Assembly: GCA_964352665.1 (NCBI GenBank)
Contig: CAYGSJ010000004.1
Coordinates: 142,303-206,302, forward strand
Length of the DNA: 64,000 nt
Reading direction: 5' to 3'
DNA from: UBA1672 sp964352665
Lineage (GTDB): Bacteria; Pseudomonadota; Alphaproteobacteria; Micavibrionales; Micavibrionaceae
Below the pieces are notes generated by a model that saw only the letters and a list, made by a program, of their open reading frames with translations, was not told the DNA's origin and searched no databases. Made by a program: the position numbers and the translations under genes. Of the stretch, positions 7,677 to 16,170 are shown one piece after another; the stretch's first letter is position 1; every line of letters begins with the position of its first letter.

Positions 7677-8516
7677 ATGTGTAGATGGATAGCCTATAGC
7701 GGCCAACCTATTTTTATTGAGCAGTTAATTACGGTTCCGGAACATTCTCTGGTCGAGCAGAGCTTTAGCACTGAAATGAATTTCAGAGAAGATGGAAGCC
7801 TTATGGCAGTTAATGCTGATGGGTTCGGGATAGGCTGGTATGCCGAAAGATCGCAGCCAGGGCTTTACAAGGATGATAGGCCTGCCTGGAGCAATCACAA
7901 TTTTCATGAGCTTTGTAGGCAAATAAGAGCACGCATCTTCCTTGCGCATGTGCGTGCAACCACGACAGGGTCTGTGCAGCAAAGTAATTGCCACCCGTTT
8001 AAATATAAAAACTGGCTATTTCAACATAACGGTGATGTCACTGATTTTCCTAAAATCAGGCGTGAGCTTCAATGTGAAATTGCACCCGAGTTTTTTAATG
8101 AATTAAAAGGAACAACAGATAGCGAGACTTTCTTTTTATTAGCTCTAAGCTATGGCTTGCAGGACAATCCCAAGAAAGCCCTGAAAGAAATGGTTAAGCG
8201 CGTTAAGGCGGCGATGAAGAATAATGGCTATGATGGTCATCTTAATTTGTCCTGCGCTTTGAGCGACGGGCAAAAAGTACACACACTTCGTTATTCCCAT
8301 AATGTGCAGAGCAAATCACAGTTTTATTCTACCGAATCGGGCTGGATTTATGAAAGGGGTACAAGTGCCCCGAGCACAAATTTTTTCCCTGAAGATAACA
8401 TTGTAATCGTGTCAGAACCACTCGATCGATTAGATAACAAGTGGAAGGAAGTGCCGGACAATTCCTTTACCACTATTTTTCAAAATGACATAAAAGTAGA
8501 AAGTTTCATGGATTAG
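7677..8516 (+). CDS. class II glutamine amidotransferase (EgtC/YafJ-like)
   Basis: 279 residues. The start ATG at 7677 is chosen because it places Cys at position 2, the N-terminal nucleophile of Ntn-type glutamine amidotransferases (MCRWIAYSG); GGTGA lies upstream. Other family features are GFGIGWYAE, FLAHVRATTTG, NCHPF and the oxyanion-type QHNGDV. The protein lacks any synthase domain, as in EgtC and YafJ. The stop overlaps the mtnB start (TAGTG), so the two are translationally coupled at the head of the methionine-salvage genes. The substrate is unknown. A hydrolytic amidase role on a glutamyl or amide intermediate is possible but unproved. Confidence 0.85.
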   Translation: MCRWIAYSGQPIFIEQLITVPEHSLVEQSFSTEMNFREDGSLMAVNADGFGIGWYAERSQPGLYKDDRPAWSNHNFHELCRQIRARIFLAHVRATTTGSVQQSNCHPFKYKNWLFQHNGDVTDFPKIRRELQCEIAPEFFNELKGTTDSETFFLLALSYGLQDNPKKALKEMVKRVKAAMKNNGYDGHLNLSCALSDGQKVHTLRYSHNVQSKSQFYSTESGWIYERGTSAPSTNFFPEDNIVIVSEPLDRLDNKWKEVPDNSFTTIFQNDIKVESFMD

Positions 8517-9181
8517 TGGAGATAGCGTTTGCTTCTCTTAGTCCGTTTTACTATAAAACCCCTATGGTTTTAGAATTGATGCAACCCACAGATATTATGA
8601 TCAGGGCAGGGCGCCGCCTTGACTCTTTGGGGCTTGCTCCTGCGACAAGTGGTAATTATTCATTGAGGCTTGATGAAAAGCGGATCGCCATAACTATATC
8701 AGGGGCTCACAAGGGGCAACTTCAGTCAGAAGATATTATGAAAGTTGATCTGGCAGGAAACCCTTTAGAAGAAAAAAAGCCTTCTGCAGAGACGCTTTTG
8801 CATTGTGTGCTGTATGCGCTATATCCGGACTGTCGTGCAGTTTTACACACACATTCAGTTGCCTGCAGTGTTCTTACAAGGGCTAATCCCGAGGCCAATA
8901 AAATTGTTTTAAGGGATTATGAAATGTTAAAGGCGTATCCCGGGGTTGATACGCATGAAACCTCTATTACTCTTCCTATTTTTGATAATTCACAAGATAT
9001 GGTAGAACTGAGTAAAAGAGTAGAAGAGATTCTAAAGGACAAGCCGGAAACGCCCGCTTACCTCATTCGGGGGCATGGTATTTACGGCTGGGGGCGCGGT
9101 ATGGATGAAGCCTTAAGGGTAATCGAGGCCACAGAAATGCTTTTATCCTGTGAAATGCATAGTCAACAAATCAAGAATTAG
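8516..9181 (+). CDS. mtnB: methylthioribulose-1-phosphate dehydratase
   Basis: Class II aldolase-fold zinc enzyme that dehydrates 5-methylthioribulose-1-phosphate to 2,3-diketo-5-methylthiopentyl-1-phosphate in methionine salvage. Seen: SGNYSLRL and ITISGAHKG near residues 45-67, PSAETLLH, the zinc pair HTH at 111-113, the likely catalytic Glu in DYEMLKAYPG, and RGHGIYGWG with a third His ligand. The GTG at 8516 overlaps the preceding stop. An ATG at 8564 would give a length closer to the family's usual ~205 residues, so the first 16 residues may be untranslated. It lies 10 bases before mtnD. Confidence 0.9.
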   Translation: MEIAFASLSPFYYKTPMVLELMQPTDIMIRAGRRLDSLGLAPATSGNYSLRLDEKRIAITISGAHKGQLQSEDIMKVDLAGNPLEEKKPSAETLLHCVLYALYPDCRAVLHTHSVACSVLTRANPEANKIVLRDYEMLKAYPGVDTHETSITLPIFDNSQDMVELSKRVEEILKDKPETPAYLIRGHGIYGWGRGMDEALRVIEATEMLLSCEMHSQQIKN

Positions 9182-9191
9182 GAGAATAATA

Positions 9192-9746
9192 ATGAGCCGT
9201 CTAACGATATATCCTGATCAAGAGCCAGAGAATATCATTCTCGATACAAGCGATGGCGATGTAATCGGGGAGAAGCTGAAAGAAATAGGCGTACGATTTG
9301 AGCGATGGGAGACACAGGAGCCGCTTCCTCAGGACGCAGATGACGAGGCGGTAATGCACGCCTATTCAACGGATATCGAGCGATTAAAGACAGAGAATGG
9401 CTATCATTCTGTTGATGTTATCCGTTTGGACTCATCGCATCCGAATAAAGTCGAAATGCGCAATAAATTTCTGAGTGAGCATACCCATAGTGAAGATGAG
9501 GTTCGGTTTTTTGTTGAAGGCGCAGGGGTATTTTATCTCCGTGTTGGCAATAATGTTTATATGACACTTTGTGAGCGAGGGGACTTGATGAGTGTGCCTG
9601 AAGGTACGCGCCATTGGTTTGATATGGGACCAGAGCCGCATATAACATGCATCCGTCTATTCACTTCGAAAGAAGGCTGGGTAGCGGATTTTACGGGTGA
9701 TGATATTGCTGATAAATTTCCCAAATTTGAAAAGAAGGTTGCTTAG
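9192..9746 (+). CDS. mtnD: acireductone dioxygenase
   Basis: Cupin-fold metalloenzyme (ARD) that, with Fe(II), converts acireductone to 2-keto-4-methylthiobutyrate and formate, the last carbon-skeleton step of methionine salvage. Metal ligands are visible as H97-x-H99-x3-E103 (EHTHSEDEVRFF) and H141 (EGTRHWFD). Its 184 residues match the family. The ATG at 9192 has AGGAG 7 bases upstream; the longer reading would run back into mtnB. It is followed after 3 bases by mtnC. Confidence 0.95.
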   Translation: MSRLTIYPDQEPENIILDTSDGDVIGEKLKEIGVRFERWETQEPLPQDADDEAVMHAYSTDIERLKTENGYHSVDVIRLDSSHPNKVEMRNKFLSEHTHSEDEVRFFVEGAGVFYLRVGNNVYMTLCERGDLMSVPEGTRHWFDMGPEPHITCIRLFTSKEGWVADFTGDDIADKFPKFEKKVA

Positions 9747-9749
9747 CAC

Positions 9750-10445
9750 ATGACACAAGAAATTCGCGCCATTGTTACGGATATTGAAGGTACAACCAGT
9801 GCACTTTCGTTTGTGAAAGAGACACTTTTCCCTTTTGCCTACAACAAGTTACCTGATTTTGTCTGGGAGTATGAAAAGGAAATAGAAGATATTCTTGATG
9901 CAATACGTCAGGAGGAAAAGAACTCTGACCTAACCATAGAAGAAATTATCGAGGTATTGCTGCGTTATATTGATGAAGATCAGAAAATAACACCGTTGAA
10001 AACATTGCAGGGAATGATTTGGAAGTCCGGTTATGAATCGGGAGAGCTTATAGGACATGTATATGATGACGCTCTGGAAGGGCTTAAGCGCTGGAAAGCG
10101 CAAGATGTCGATCTTTATGTTTATTCATCCGGTTCTATTGAAGCCCAAGAACTTTTGTTCGGTAATACAAAAGATGGCGATTTGAATTATCTGTTCTCAG
10201 GGTATTTTGATACCACAATCGGCGCAAAAAAAGAGCCTGAATCCTACTCAAAAATTGCTGCGGATATCGATGTTCCGGAAGAAGAAATTCTATTCTTATC
10301 GGATAGTCTAGATGAGGTAAATGCCGCGGCCACAGTTGGTATGAATGTAATTATACTGGATCGTGAGGGTTCTTTGTTTGATGCTCTCGGCCATACGGTG
10401 GTGCAGGACTTTAATGATATTTTGAAAGATACAGTTGACGCATGA
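9750..10445 (+). CDS. mtnC: enolase-phosphatase E1
   Basis: HAD-superfamily bifunctional enzyme that enolises 2,3-diketo-5-methylthiopentyl-1-phosphate and removes the phosphate to give acireductone. HAD motif I is D11-I-E13-GTTS, motif II is YSSGSIEAQ, a conserved Lys lies in GAKKEPESY, and motif IV is ILFLSDSLDEV. Its 231 residues are typical. Its TGA overlaps the mtnA ATG (ATGA), so the two are translationally coupled. Confidence 0.95.
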   Translation: MTQEIRAIVTDIEGTTSALSFVKETLFPFAYNKLPDFVWEYEKEIEDILDAIRQEEKNSDLTIEEIIEVLLRYIDEDQKITPLKTLQGMIWKSGYESGELIGHVYDDALEGLKRWKAQDVDLYVYSSGSIEAQELLFGNTKDGDLNYLFSGYFDTTIGAKKEPESYSKIAADIDVPEEEILFLSDSLDEVNAAATVGMNVIILDREGSLFDALGHTVVQDFNDILKDTVDA

Positions 10446-11533
10446 AAATAAACGGTAAGCATTATCGCTCTATAGAACTTAATCAGGATGGCTGGTCTGT
10501 ACGTATTTTTGATCAAAGAAAATTGCCTTGGGAACTAGTGGAAGTGAAGCTTATTGAAATGCAGCAAGCGGCCAGAGCCATTTCTGAAATGTGGACTCGC
10601 GGTGCGCCTATGATTGCTGTAACGGCGGCCTATGGCTTATGCCTTGCTCTTCGTCAGGATAGTTCGGATGAAAATCTGGAAAATGCATACAAACACTTGT
10701 TGGCTACCCGTCCTACGGCCATTAACCTTCGCTGGGCATTGGATGAAATGATGATAGCTGTTAAACCTATGCAAGGTCAGGCCCGCATTGATGCTGCGTA
10801 CAAGCGCGCAGGCGAGATTTGTGATGAAGATGTAGAGATTAATCGCAATATAGGACTAAACGGCCTTCCTTTGATACAAAAATTGGCAGAAAAAAAGGGG
10901 AACAAGCCCCTTAACATTCTAACACATTGTAATGCCGGATGGCTGGCGACAGTCGATTACGGTACCATAAGTGCTCCGATATATATGGCACATGATGAGG
11001 GCCTTGATATTCATGTCTGGGTAGACGAAACACGCCCTCGTAACCAAGGGGCGTTGTTAACGGCCTATGAGCTTCAACAGCATGGTGTGCCGCATACTGT
11101 AGTTGCAGATAATGCCGGCGGACATTTGATGCAAAAAGGGCTGGTTGACCTTTGTCTGGTTGGTACAGACCGTGTAACGCGAAACGGTGATGTCTGTAAC
11201 AAAATAGGCACATATCTAAAGGCGCTGGCCGCTAAAGATAATAATGTTCCGTTCTATATTGCTTTACCGTACCCGACGATTGACTATCGCATGGAAAGCG
11301 GAGATTTAATTCCTATTGAAGAGCGTAGTGCAGCCGAAGTTACCCATATGACGGGTCGTACAGATGATGGTACGATCTCGGAATTCCAGATTACGCTTTC
11401 TGGAGCGTCTAATCCTGCTTTTGATATTACCCCGGCGCATCTTGTAACCGGATATATAACAGAGCGCGGTATCCTTAAAAAGGTTTGTGATGGCGAAAAA
11501 AATGAGCCTGTCTTTATGGAAGATGCAGCCTGA
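10442..11533 (+). CDS. mtnA: methylthioribose-1-phosphate isomerase
   Basis: Isomerises 5-methylthioribose-1-phosphate to methylthioribulose-1-phosphate. It belongs to the eIF2B-alpha-like family. Catalytic Cys163 in LTHCNAGWLAT and Asp243 in VGTDRVTRNGDV are present. 363 residues, normal length. It is the last gene of the operon. Substrate can come directly from MtnP (35249-36097), so a methylthioribose kinase (mtnK) is not required; none is visible here, nor is the final aminotransferase. Confidence 0.95.
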   Translation: MKINGKHYRSIELNQDGWSVRIFDQRKLPWELVEVKLIEMQQAARAISEMWTRGAPMIAVTAAYGLCLALRQDSSDENLENAYKHLLATRPTAINLRWALDEMMIAVKPMQGQARIDAAYKRAGEICDEDVEINRNIGLNGLPLIQKLAEKKGNKPLNILTHCNAGWLATVDYGTISAPIYMAHDEGLDIHVWVDETRPRNQGALLTAYELQQHGVPHTVVADNAGGHLMQKGLVDLCLVGTDRVTRNGDVCNKIGTYLKALAAKDNNVPFYIALPYPTIDYRMESGDLIPIEERSAAEVTHMTGRTDDGTISEFQITLSGASNPAFDITPAHLVTGYITERGILKKVCDGEKNEPVFMEDAA

Positions 11534-11675
11534 ATATTAGGTAAAACGCAGCGTACATAACGCATTGCGGCAAACTGCTTCCAGACACAAAAAATAAAAT
11601 TAATAAAATCTTATAACTATTTCAATTAAATAAATATTTTATGATTCTTGGTTTTAATAATCAGGCGCAAAATAT

Positions 11676-11705
11676 TTGTCTTATACCCCCAAAATAGGGT
11701 ACAAT
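11676..11705 (+). promoter_or_regulatory. candidate promoter for the first flagellin gene
   Basis: TTGTCT at 11676-11681, an 18-base spacer and TACAAT at 11700-11705, with an AT-rich tract upstream, about 45 bases before the ATG. It is a sigma70-like reading; I could not find a convincing sigma28 (GCCGATAA) box. Confidence 0.3.
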
Positions 11706-11749
11706 AGCGTGGGAGTGTCTTTCTTGCGTAAACATAGGGTAGCACCAAG

Positions 11750-13435
11750 ATGGTGAGTAGTATAAATCTTGGCAGCTCAATAACGAATAATTTATTGAGC
11801 ATACAGAATACTCAGCGACTCGTCGATCAGACGTCGCTGCGCCTTGCTACGGGCTTAAAGGTTAATAGCGCCCTTGATAACGCCCAGAATTATTTTGCAG
11901 CCAGAAGTCTTAACAATCGAGCAAGCGACCTTACACGGTTGCTGGACGGCATAAAACTCAACATAAAAACAGTACAACAGGCAAATACAGGTGTAGAAGC
12001 TTTATCCGAGCTTGTAGATCAGGGGCAGTCCATTGCACAACAGGCCGTTGATTTGATTGCACAGGCTCCTAAAGAGCCAATTGTTATAGGTAATAAAGAT
12101 ATAAGTCAGGTTGCAGATCTTACAACTTTGGACGGAATTAATGCCGGAGATCGGATTGCTTTTGGTACACGACCTCCGGATTCAATTATTTATGCACCTT
12201 TAGTACGCAGTTTTACTATTACCGCGGGCCTTAGTGCCAATGAACTCGTATCTCGCATAAATACTCTTAATGATCTCATACCTAACATTGTAGATGTGCA
12301 GCTAACCGAAGATGGGTTTTTACAATTTGGTGCTCCTGGAGATTATTCCTTTAACATTGAATTTCTTTCGGCATCTGGAACAGATTCTGACAATCAAGCT
12401 TTAGCAAGTGCTCTTGGATACTCTGAAATAGCGCCACTTCTTGGTGATGGTACGGGAAATAACGAAGTTCAGTTTACCCTTCATAATTCGAGAACTTTAA
12501 CTTCTTTTCAGCTCTTTAATGCGGCTACTAATCAAACGGCTACAAGATATGACCCTATTAGTAGTCTGGAAGGGCCGGGAGATTCTCTCATTTTCTTCTC
12601 CTTGGACAGCGCGGCAGACATCTTTGAAATTGGTGTGAATGATGAGGATAGAGTATCAATTAATATCAACTCAACCACAACTGTTCAGGATTTTCTGGAT
12701 GCGATTAACGGTGATGCCAGCCTTAATACGCTTATCGAAGCAGGATTTGATGAAGGGGAAGGCAGAATAACAATCGAGGCAATTGACCTTTCCGTAGAAA
12801 AAGTTCAAACCTCAATAGTAAGTGACGGCCTGGCTGCCGCGTTTTTTGGTTTTAACATAGGCCCCCCTATTTACGGCACAGGAGCTGATGTAGATGTTAT
12901 TCATCTAGGGACTATCGGAGGCACGTTCTTAGATGAACTCAGAGCTCTGGAGGAAGACTATAGTGATGTTCTGCAAGCAATAGACGATATTACAAAGGAT
13001 TCAAACTTTAGAGGCATTAACTTGCTGGCCGGCGATGACCTTACTACATTCTTTAACGAAGATTTGTCCAGTTCACTTTTGACGGAAGGTATTAATTTCA
13101 CAGCGCTTGGTCTGGATTTGCAGGAAGCAAGTTTTAGGAATGCTGCCGATGCTCAGGTTTCACTGGATGTAGCAGCGCAAGCTCGGGATACCGTTAGGCA
13201 ATACGCGTCCACCTTGGCTAATAATTTATCGGTTATTGAAAATCGGCTTGATTTTACAAGAGAGAATATCAACATCTCAAAAGCTGGCGCGGATGATCTG
13301 ACGCAGGCTGACTTGAATGAAGAGGGTGCAATATTATTGGCTCTACAAACACGCCAAACCCTTGGCGTTACGGCACTTAGCATCGGCGTTCAACAAGGCG
13401 CAGGCATCATAGACATCTTTGTGAATGATGACTAG
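11750..13435 (+). CDS. flagellin-like protein with large variable domain
   Basis: 561 residues. Residues 1 to ~105 are the conserved flagellin D0/D1 N-terminus (SLRLATGLKVNSALDNAQNYFAA, here broken across motifs). Residues ~400-561 are the C-terminal D1/D0 helices (LDVAAQARDTVRQ, DLTQADLNEEGA and a final coiled region). The middle ~300 residues are a beta-rich, Asp/Ser/Thr-rich region. It includes DRVSININSTTTVQDFLDAI near 300, similar to the flagellin hook-IN type repeat of filament proteins. Its stop shares four bases (CTAG) with the stop of the convergent dehydrogenase. No export or hook genes are nearby. Confidence 0.85.
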   Translation: MVSSINLGSSITNNLLSIQNTQRLVDQTSLRLATGLKVNSALDNAQNYFAARSLNNRASDLTRLLDGIKLNIKTVQQANTGVEALSELVDQGQSIAQQAVDLIAQAPKEPIVIGNKDISQVADLTTLDGINAGDRIAFGTRPPDSIIYAPLVRSFTITAGLSANELVSRINTLNDLIPNIVDVQLTEDGFLQFGAPGDYSFNIEFLSASGTDSDNQALASALGYSEIAPLLGDGTGNNEVQFTLHNSRTLTSFQLFNAATNQTATRYDPISSLEGPGDSLIFFSLDSAADIFEIGVNDEDRVSININSTTTVQDFLDAINGDASLNTLIEAGFDEGEGRITIEAIDLSVEKVQTSIVSDGLAAAFFGFNIGPPIYGTGADVDVIHLGTIGGTFLDELRALEEDYSDVLQAIDDITKDSNFRGINLLAGDDLTTFFNEDLSSSLLTEGINFTALGLDLQEASFRNAADAQVSLDVAAQARDTVRQYASTLANNLSVIENRLDFTRENINISKAGADDLTQADLNEEGAILLALQTRQTLGVTALSIGVQQGAGIIDIFVNDD

Positions 13436-14229
13436 GCGGCTGTCCAACCGCCATCTACAGAAATTGATGATCCTGTAATGTTTTCGGCGGTGTCGGAACA
13501 TAAAAACAAGGCTATTTCTGCGACTTGGTCAATGGTCACAAATTTCTTTGTCCATTGTGCCGCAAGCATAACATCGTTAATAACCTCCTCTCGTGTAATA
13601 CCCCGGGCTTCGGCCGTATCATCAATTTGTCCTTCTACAAGGGGGGTAAGCACGTATCCCGGACATATTGAATTGCAGGTAATACCGTTTTGCGCAACTT
13701 CGAGTGCTACAGTTTTTGTTAGACCCATAACGCCATGCTTTGCTGCAACATAAGCGCTTTTGAAAGGTGAGGCTACCAAACCGTGAGCCGAGGCAATATT
13801 TATAATCCTGCCCCACCCGTTTTTTTTCATGCCCGGTATGATCGTGCGGCAAGTATGAAAGGAGGCGCTCATAATTATGCCGATAATTGCGTCCCATTTT
13901 TCTGGAGGAAACTCCTCGATTGGGGCAACATTTTGAATGCCGGCGTTATTAATGAGAATATCAATATGACCAAATTCTATTTCAGCCTTTTTGACCATAT
14001 TTTTGATTTCATCCGGTTTTGTCATGTCTGCGCCGTCATAAATCGCTTTAATATCTTTTTCTTCTAGGTTTTTACGGTTGTTTTCGATTTCATCTTTATC
14101 GCCAAATCCATTCATAACAATGTTTGCGCCCGCATTTGCCAGACAATGGGCAATACCAAGACCTATCCCTGAAGTTGATCCGGTTATTAGGGCGGTTTTG
14201 CCTTTAATATCTCCTGTTATATGCATCAT
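13432..14229 (-). CDS. bdhA: D-3-hydroxybutyrate dehydrogenase (SDR)
   Basis: 265-residue short-chain dehydrogenase interconverting 3-hydroxybutyrate and acetoacetate with NAD. Seen: the nucleotide-binding motif TGSTSGIGLG, NNAGIQ, the catalytic Ser of IASAHGL, YVAAK (Tyr and Lys) and the hydroxybutyrate-dehydrogenase-like ICPGYVLTPLVEGQI region. A second ATG follows immediately. It lies between two converging flagellin genes, but its metabolic partners are the tyrosine operon, which makes acetoacetate, and the phasin. It overlaps the upstream flagellin gene's stop by four bases. Confidence 0.9.
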   Translation of the reverse strand: MMHITGDIKGKTALITGSTSGIGLGIAHCLANAGANIVMNGFGDKDEIENNRKNLEEKDIKAIYDGADMTKPDEIKNMVKKAEIEFGHIDILINNAGIQNVAPIEEFPPEKWDAIIGIIMSASFHTCRTIIPGMKKNGWGRIINIASAHGLVASPFKSAYVAAKHGVMGLTKTVALEVAQNGITCNSICPGYVLTPLVEGQIDDTAEARGITREEVINDVMLAAQWTKKFVTIDQVAEIALFLCSDTAENITGSSISVDGGWTAA

Positions 14230-14305
14230 TGAAGATCCCCTTCGAACGTTTTTGACGAGGATAGTCTATCATTTTGAATAAAATCAGCCATGGTGTTTTT
14301 TATAT

Positions 14306-15862
14306 TTATGCAAAAAGGTCAATGGTGCGTGCATTCGCCGCACTTGCAAATGCAAGACTGTTAAAGGCCAGTTGTTGTCTGGCTTGGGATGCAAGAAGAT
14401 TAGCTCCTTCCTCGTTTAGATCAGCATGTGTTAAATCTTGCGCTCCCGATTGCAGTTCATTGATTATTTCTTTTGTAAATTGCAATCTAATTTGCAAGAT
14501 ATTTAAGTCATTCGACAAAGTTCGGCCATAGTCACGAACTTCTTTTATTGCTGCTTTCACAGTGTCAAGAATGGCTTCTGTCCCTGTTTCGGTTCGAAAG
14601 CCGACATGCTTTACACCCAAGCCTGCAGCTGTGAAGTCTACCCCTTCGGAAAGAAGGTTGCTTGATCCTGTTTCGTTGAACAATGTTAGTAGGTTTTCAC
14701 TCGCGAGAAGATTAATGCCACGGTAATTAGCATCGATTGTGATCATTCTAATTTGATCTAGAATTTCGTTGAATTGCTGATTTTCATCACTAAGCGGTAC
14801 AGTATTTCCTGTATCAATAACTGCGGCTGCGTGACTTGCCATATCTTCTGGTGTCAATGTGTCATTATAAATTGCGACATCTGAGATACGGCCATCAAAA
14901 TAATAGGCATTTCCGATTTGCGAGCCATCATGGAACCAAGTAGACCCATTCATAAACCCAATTCCTATATCTCCACTATGCGCAGGGAAAATGGATGGAA
15001 CTGCCTCTTGACCTATAGGCTCTCCGTTTAAATATCCTATAAATTCGCCTACCACGGAGTCGAATGTGAAAGCGACGTGGTATGTTTCGTCGGCACTAAT
15101 AGGCATGGAAATGTTAACTGGTCCCCAAGCGCCCTGATCTCGGCCATTGATATAAAGCAGGCCATTAAGAATATAGATTGAGAAGGCATTTACGTTTGCC
15201 CCTTCTTCATAAAGAACTTGGCGCGGGGTTGTCGTATCAGCATTAAATACCAGTTCAACAGTCCTGTTTGCATGATTAGAGGTATTGATTTGTACGTTAT
15301 CCGGTATGCTTATGGCTTGGCTAATGCCATCTAGACGTACGCTTGTGTCTCCTCCGGAATACAAAGCACCTGCGTTTAAAGTAGGGTTATTCAAATATGA
15401 TCCGTCTACTGGGACGCCGATAGATCCTAGATTTGCAGCCGTTGCTCCTGCTGATTCATTCATGCGCCAATAAGCGACGGGTGTGGCATCAATAATTTGT
15501 GTGCTGAGTGGGTCTATTATTATGCCAGTTGGCTCAACAAATTCTCCGGCTCTTAAGGCAGCTAAATGATTTTCTGTTATGGTCTCGCCTAGACGCAACA
15601 GTTTTTCGATGGCCTCGACTCCGTGTGCGGCTTCGTTAATGGTTTGGATGCTGTTTCCAAGTCCATCTAGTCTTTTGTTTAGGTCAGAGGCTCTATTGCT
15701 GAGGCGTTTTGCCTCGAAGAAGCTTTGTGCATTATCTAGGGACGAGTTGACCTTAAGACCGCTGGCAAGTCTCAGGGTCGTACGATCTATCAAGCGCTGT
15801 GTTTGCTTAATAGCCAGAATATTTTTGCTTAATGCTGCACTGATAAGGACGCGATCAATCAT
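14306..15862 (-). CDS. flagellin with LamG/concanavalin-A-like domain inserted in the variable region
   Basis: 518 residues. N-terminal flagellin D0/D1 (residues 1 to ~105) with LRLASGLKVNSSLDNAQSF. C-terminal D1/D0 (~355-518) with DANYRGINLLAS, DLTHADLNEEGA and a final FASAANARTIDLFA. Between them, residues ~128-345 (bases 14828-15481) have the strand pattern and signature motifs of a LamG/ConA-like jellyroll: VAYWRMNES, VRLDG, NRTVELVFNA, YHVAFTFDS, GYLNGEPIG and FDGRISDVAIYNDTLTPEDM. Such domains often bind glycans, so the filament surface would carry a lectin-like module. The start has AGGGGGTG just upstream. It has the same conserved ends as the flagellin at 11750 but an unrelated middle. 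Confidence 0.88.
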   Translation of the reverse strand: MIDRVLISAALSKNILAIKQTQRLIDRTTLRLASGLKVNSSLDNAQSFFEAKRLSNRASDLNKRLDGLGNSIQTINEAAHGVEAIEKLLRLGETITENHLAALRAGEFVEPTGIIIDPLSTQIIDATPVAYWRMNESAGATAANLGSIGVPVDGSYLNNPTLNAGALYSGGDTSVRLDGISQAISIPDNVQINTSNHANRTVELVFNADTTTPRQVLYEEGANVNAFSIYILNGLLYINGRDQGAWGPVNISMPISADETYHVAFTFDSVVGEFIGYLNGEPIGQEAVPSIFPAHSGDIGIGFMNGSTWFHDGSQIGNAYYFDGRISDVAIYNDTLTPEDMASHAAAVIDTGNTVPLSDENQQFNEILDQIRMITIDANYRGINLLASENLLTLFNETGSSNLLSEGVDFTAAGLGVKHVGFRTETGTEAILDTVKAAIKEVRDYGRTLSNDLNILQIRLQFTKEIINELQSGAQDLTHADLNEEGANLLASQARQQLAFNSLAFASAANARTIDLFA

Positions 15863-16118
15863 GATTCACCCCCTGACTTGCTCGAACAGCTAGACAAAAA
15901 TATCCTGAAAAAGGCCGCACAAAAATGCCTCCGGCAGGCAATTTTTGCCGAAGTTGCCATAATACATATCGATGTCAAAACACGTCTTCCTGTCGTGTTC
16001 ATAGCCATCTCTTTTCGTTTTGAGCCACAAAGGCTCTTTTAATAGGACATACTCCTTATGTCCTTCGGTAGACTAAGGAGCAATTTGTGTGCCGTCTTGC
16101 TTGCTGGATGAAAGGCCA
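15863..16118 (-). promoter_or_regulatory. intergenic leader of the LamG flagellin gene with several hairpins
   Basis: No gene is seen here. A stem TGCCT/AGGCA (15926-15940) is flanked by A5 and T5 and could terminate transcription in either direction. Further upstream for the flagellin gene, AGGACAT/ATGTCCT (16044-16064) and CTCCTTA/TAAGGAG (16052-16080) overlap and cannot form together. TTGACA on the minus strand (15973-15978) has no good -10 partner. Confidence 0.35.
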
Positions 16119-16141
16119 TAAAAAAAGGGCCGCTGGCCCTT
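16119..16141 (-). terminator. intrinsic terminator after maiA
   Basis: Stem AAGGGCC/GGCCCTT with loop GCT (16125-16141). On the minus strand it is followed by a run of T (A-run 16119-16126 on the plus strand), 30 bases past the maiA stop. Confidence 0.85.
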
Positions 16142-16170
16142 AATTGGATTTTGAGTTGTTGGTCGGTTTA

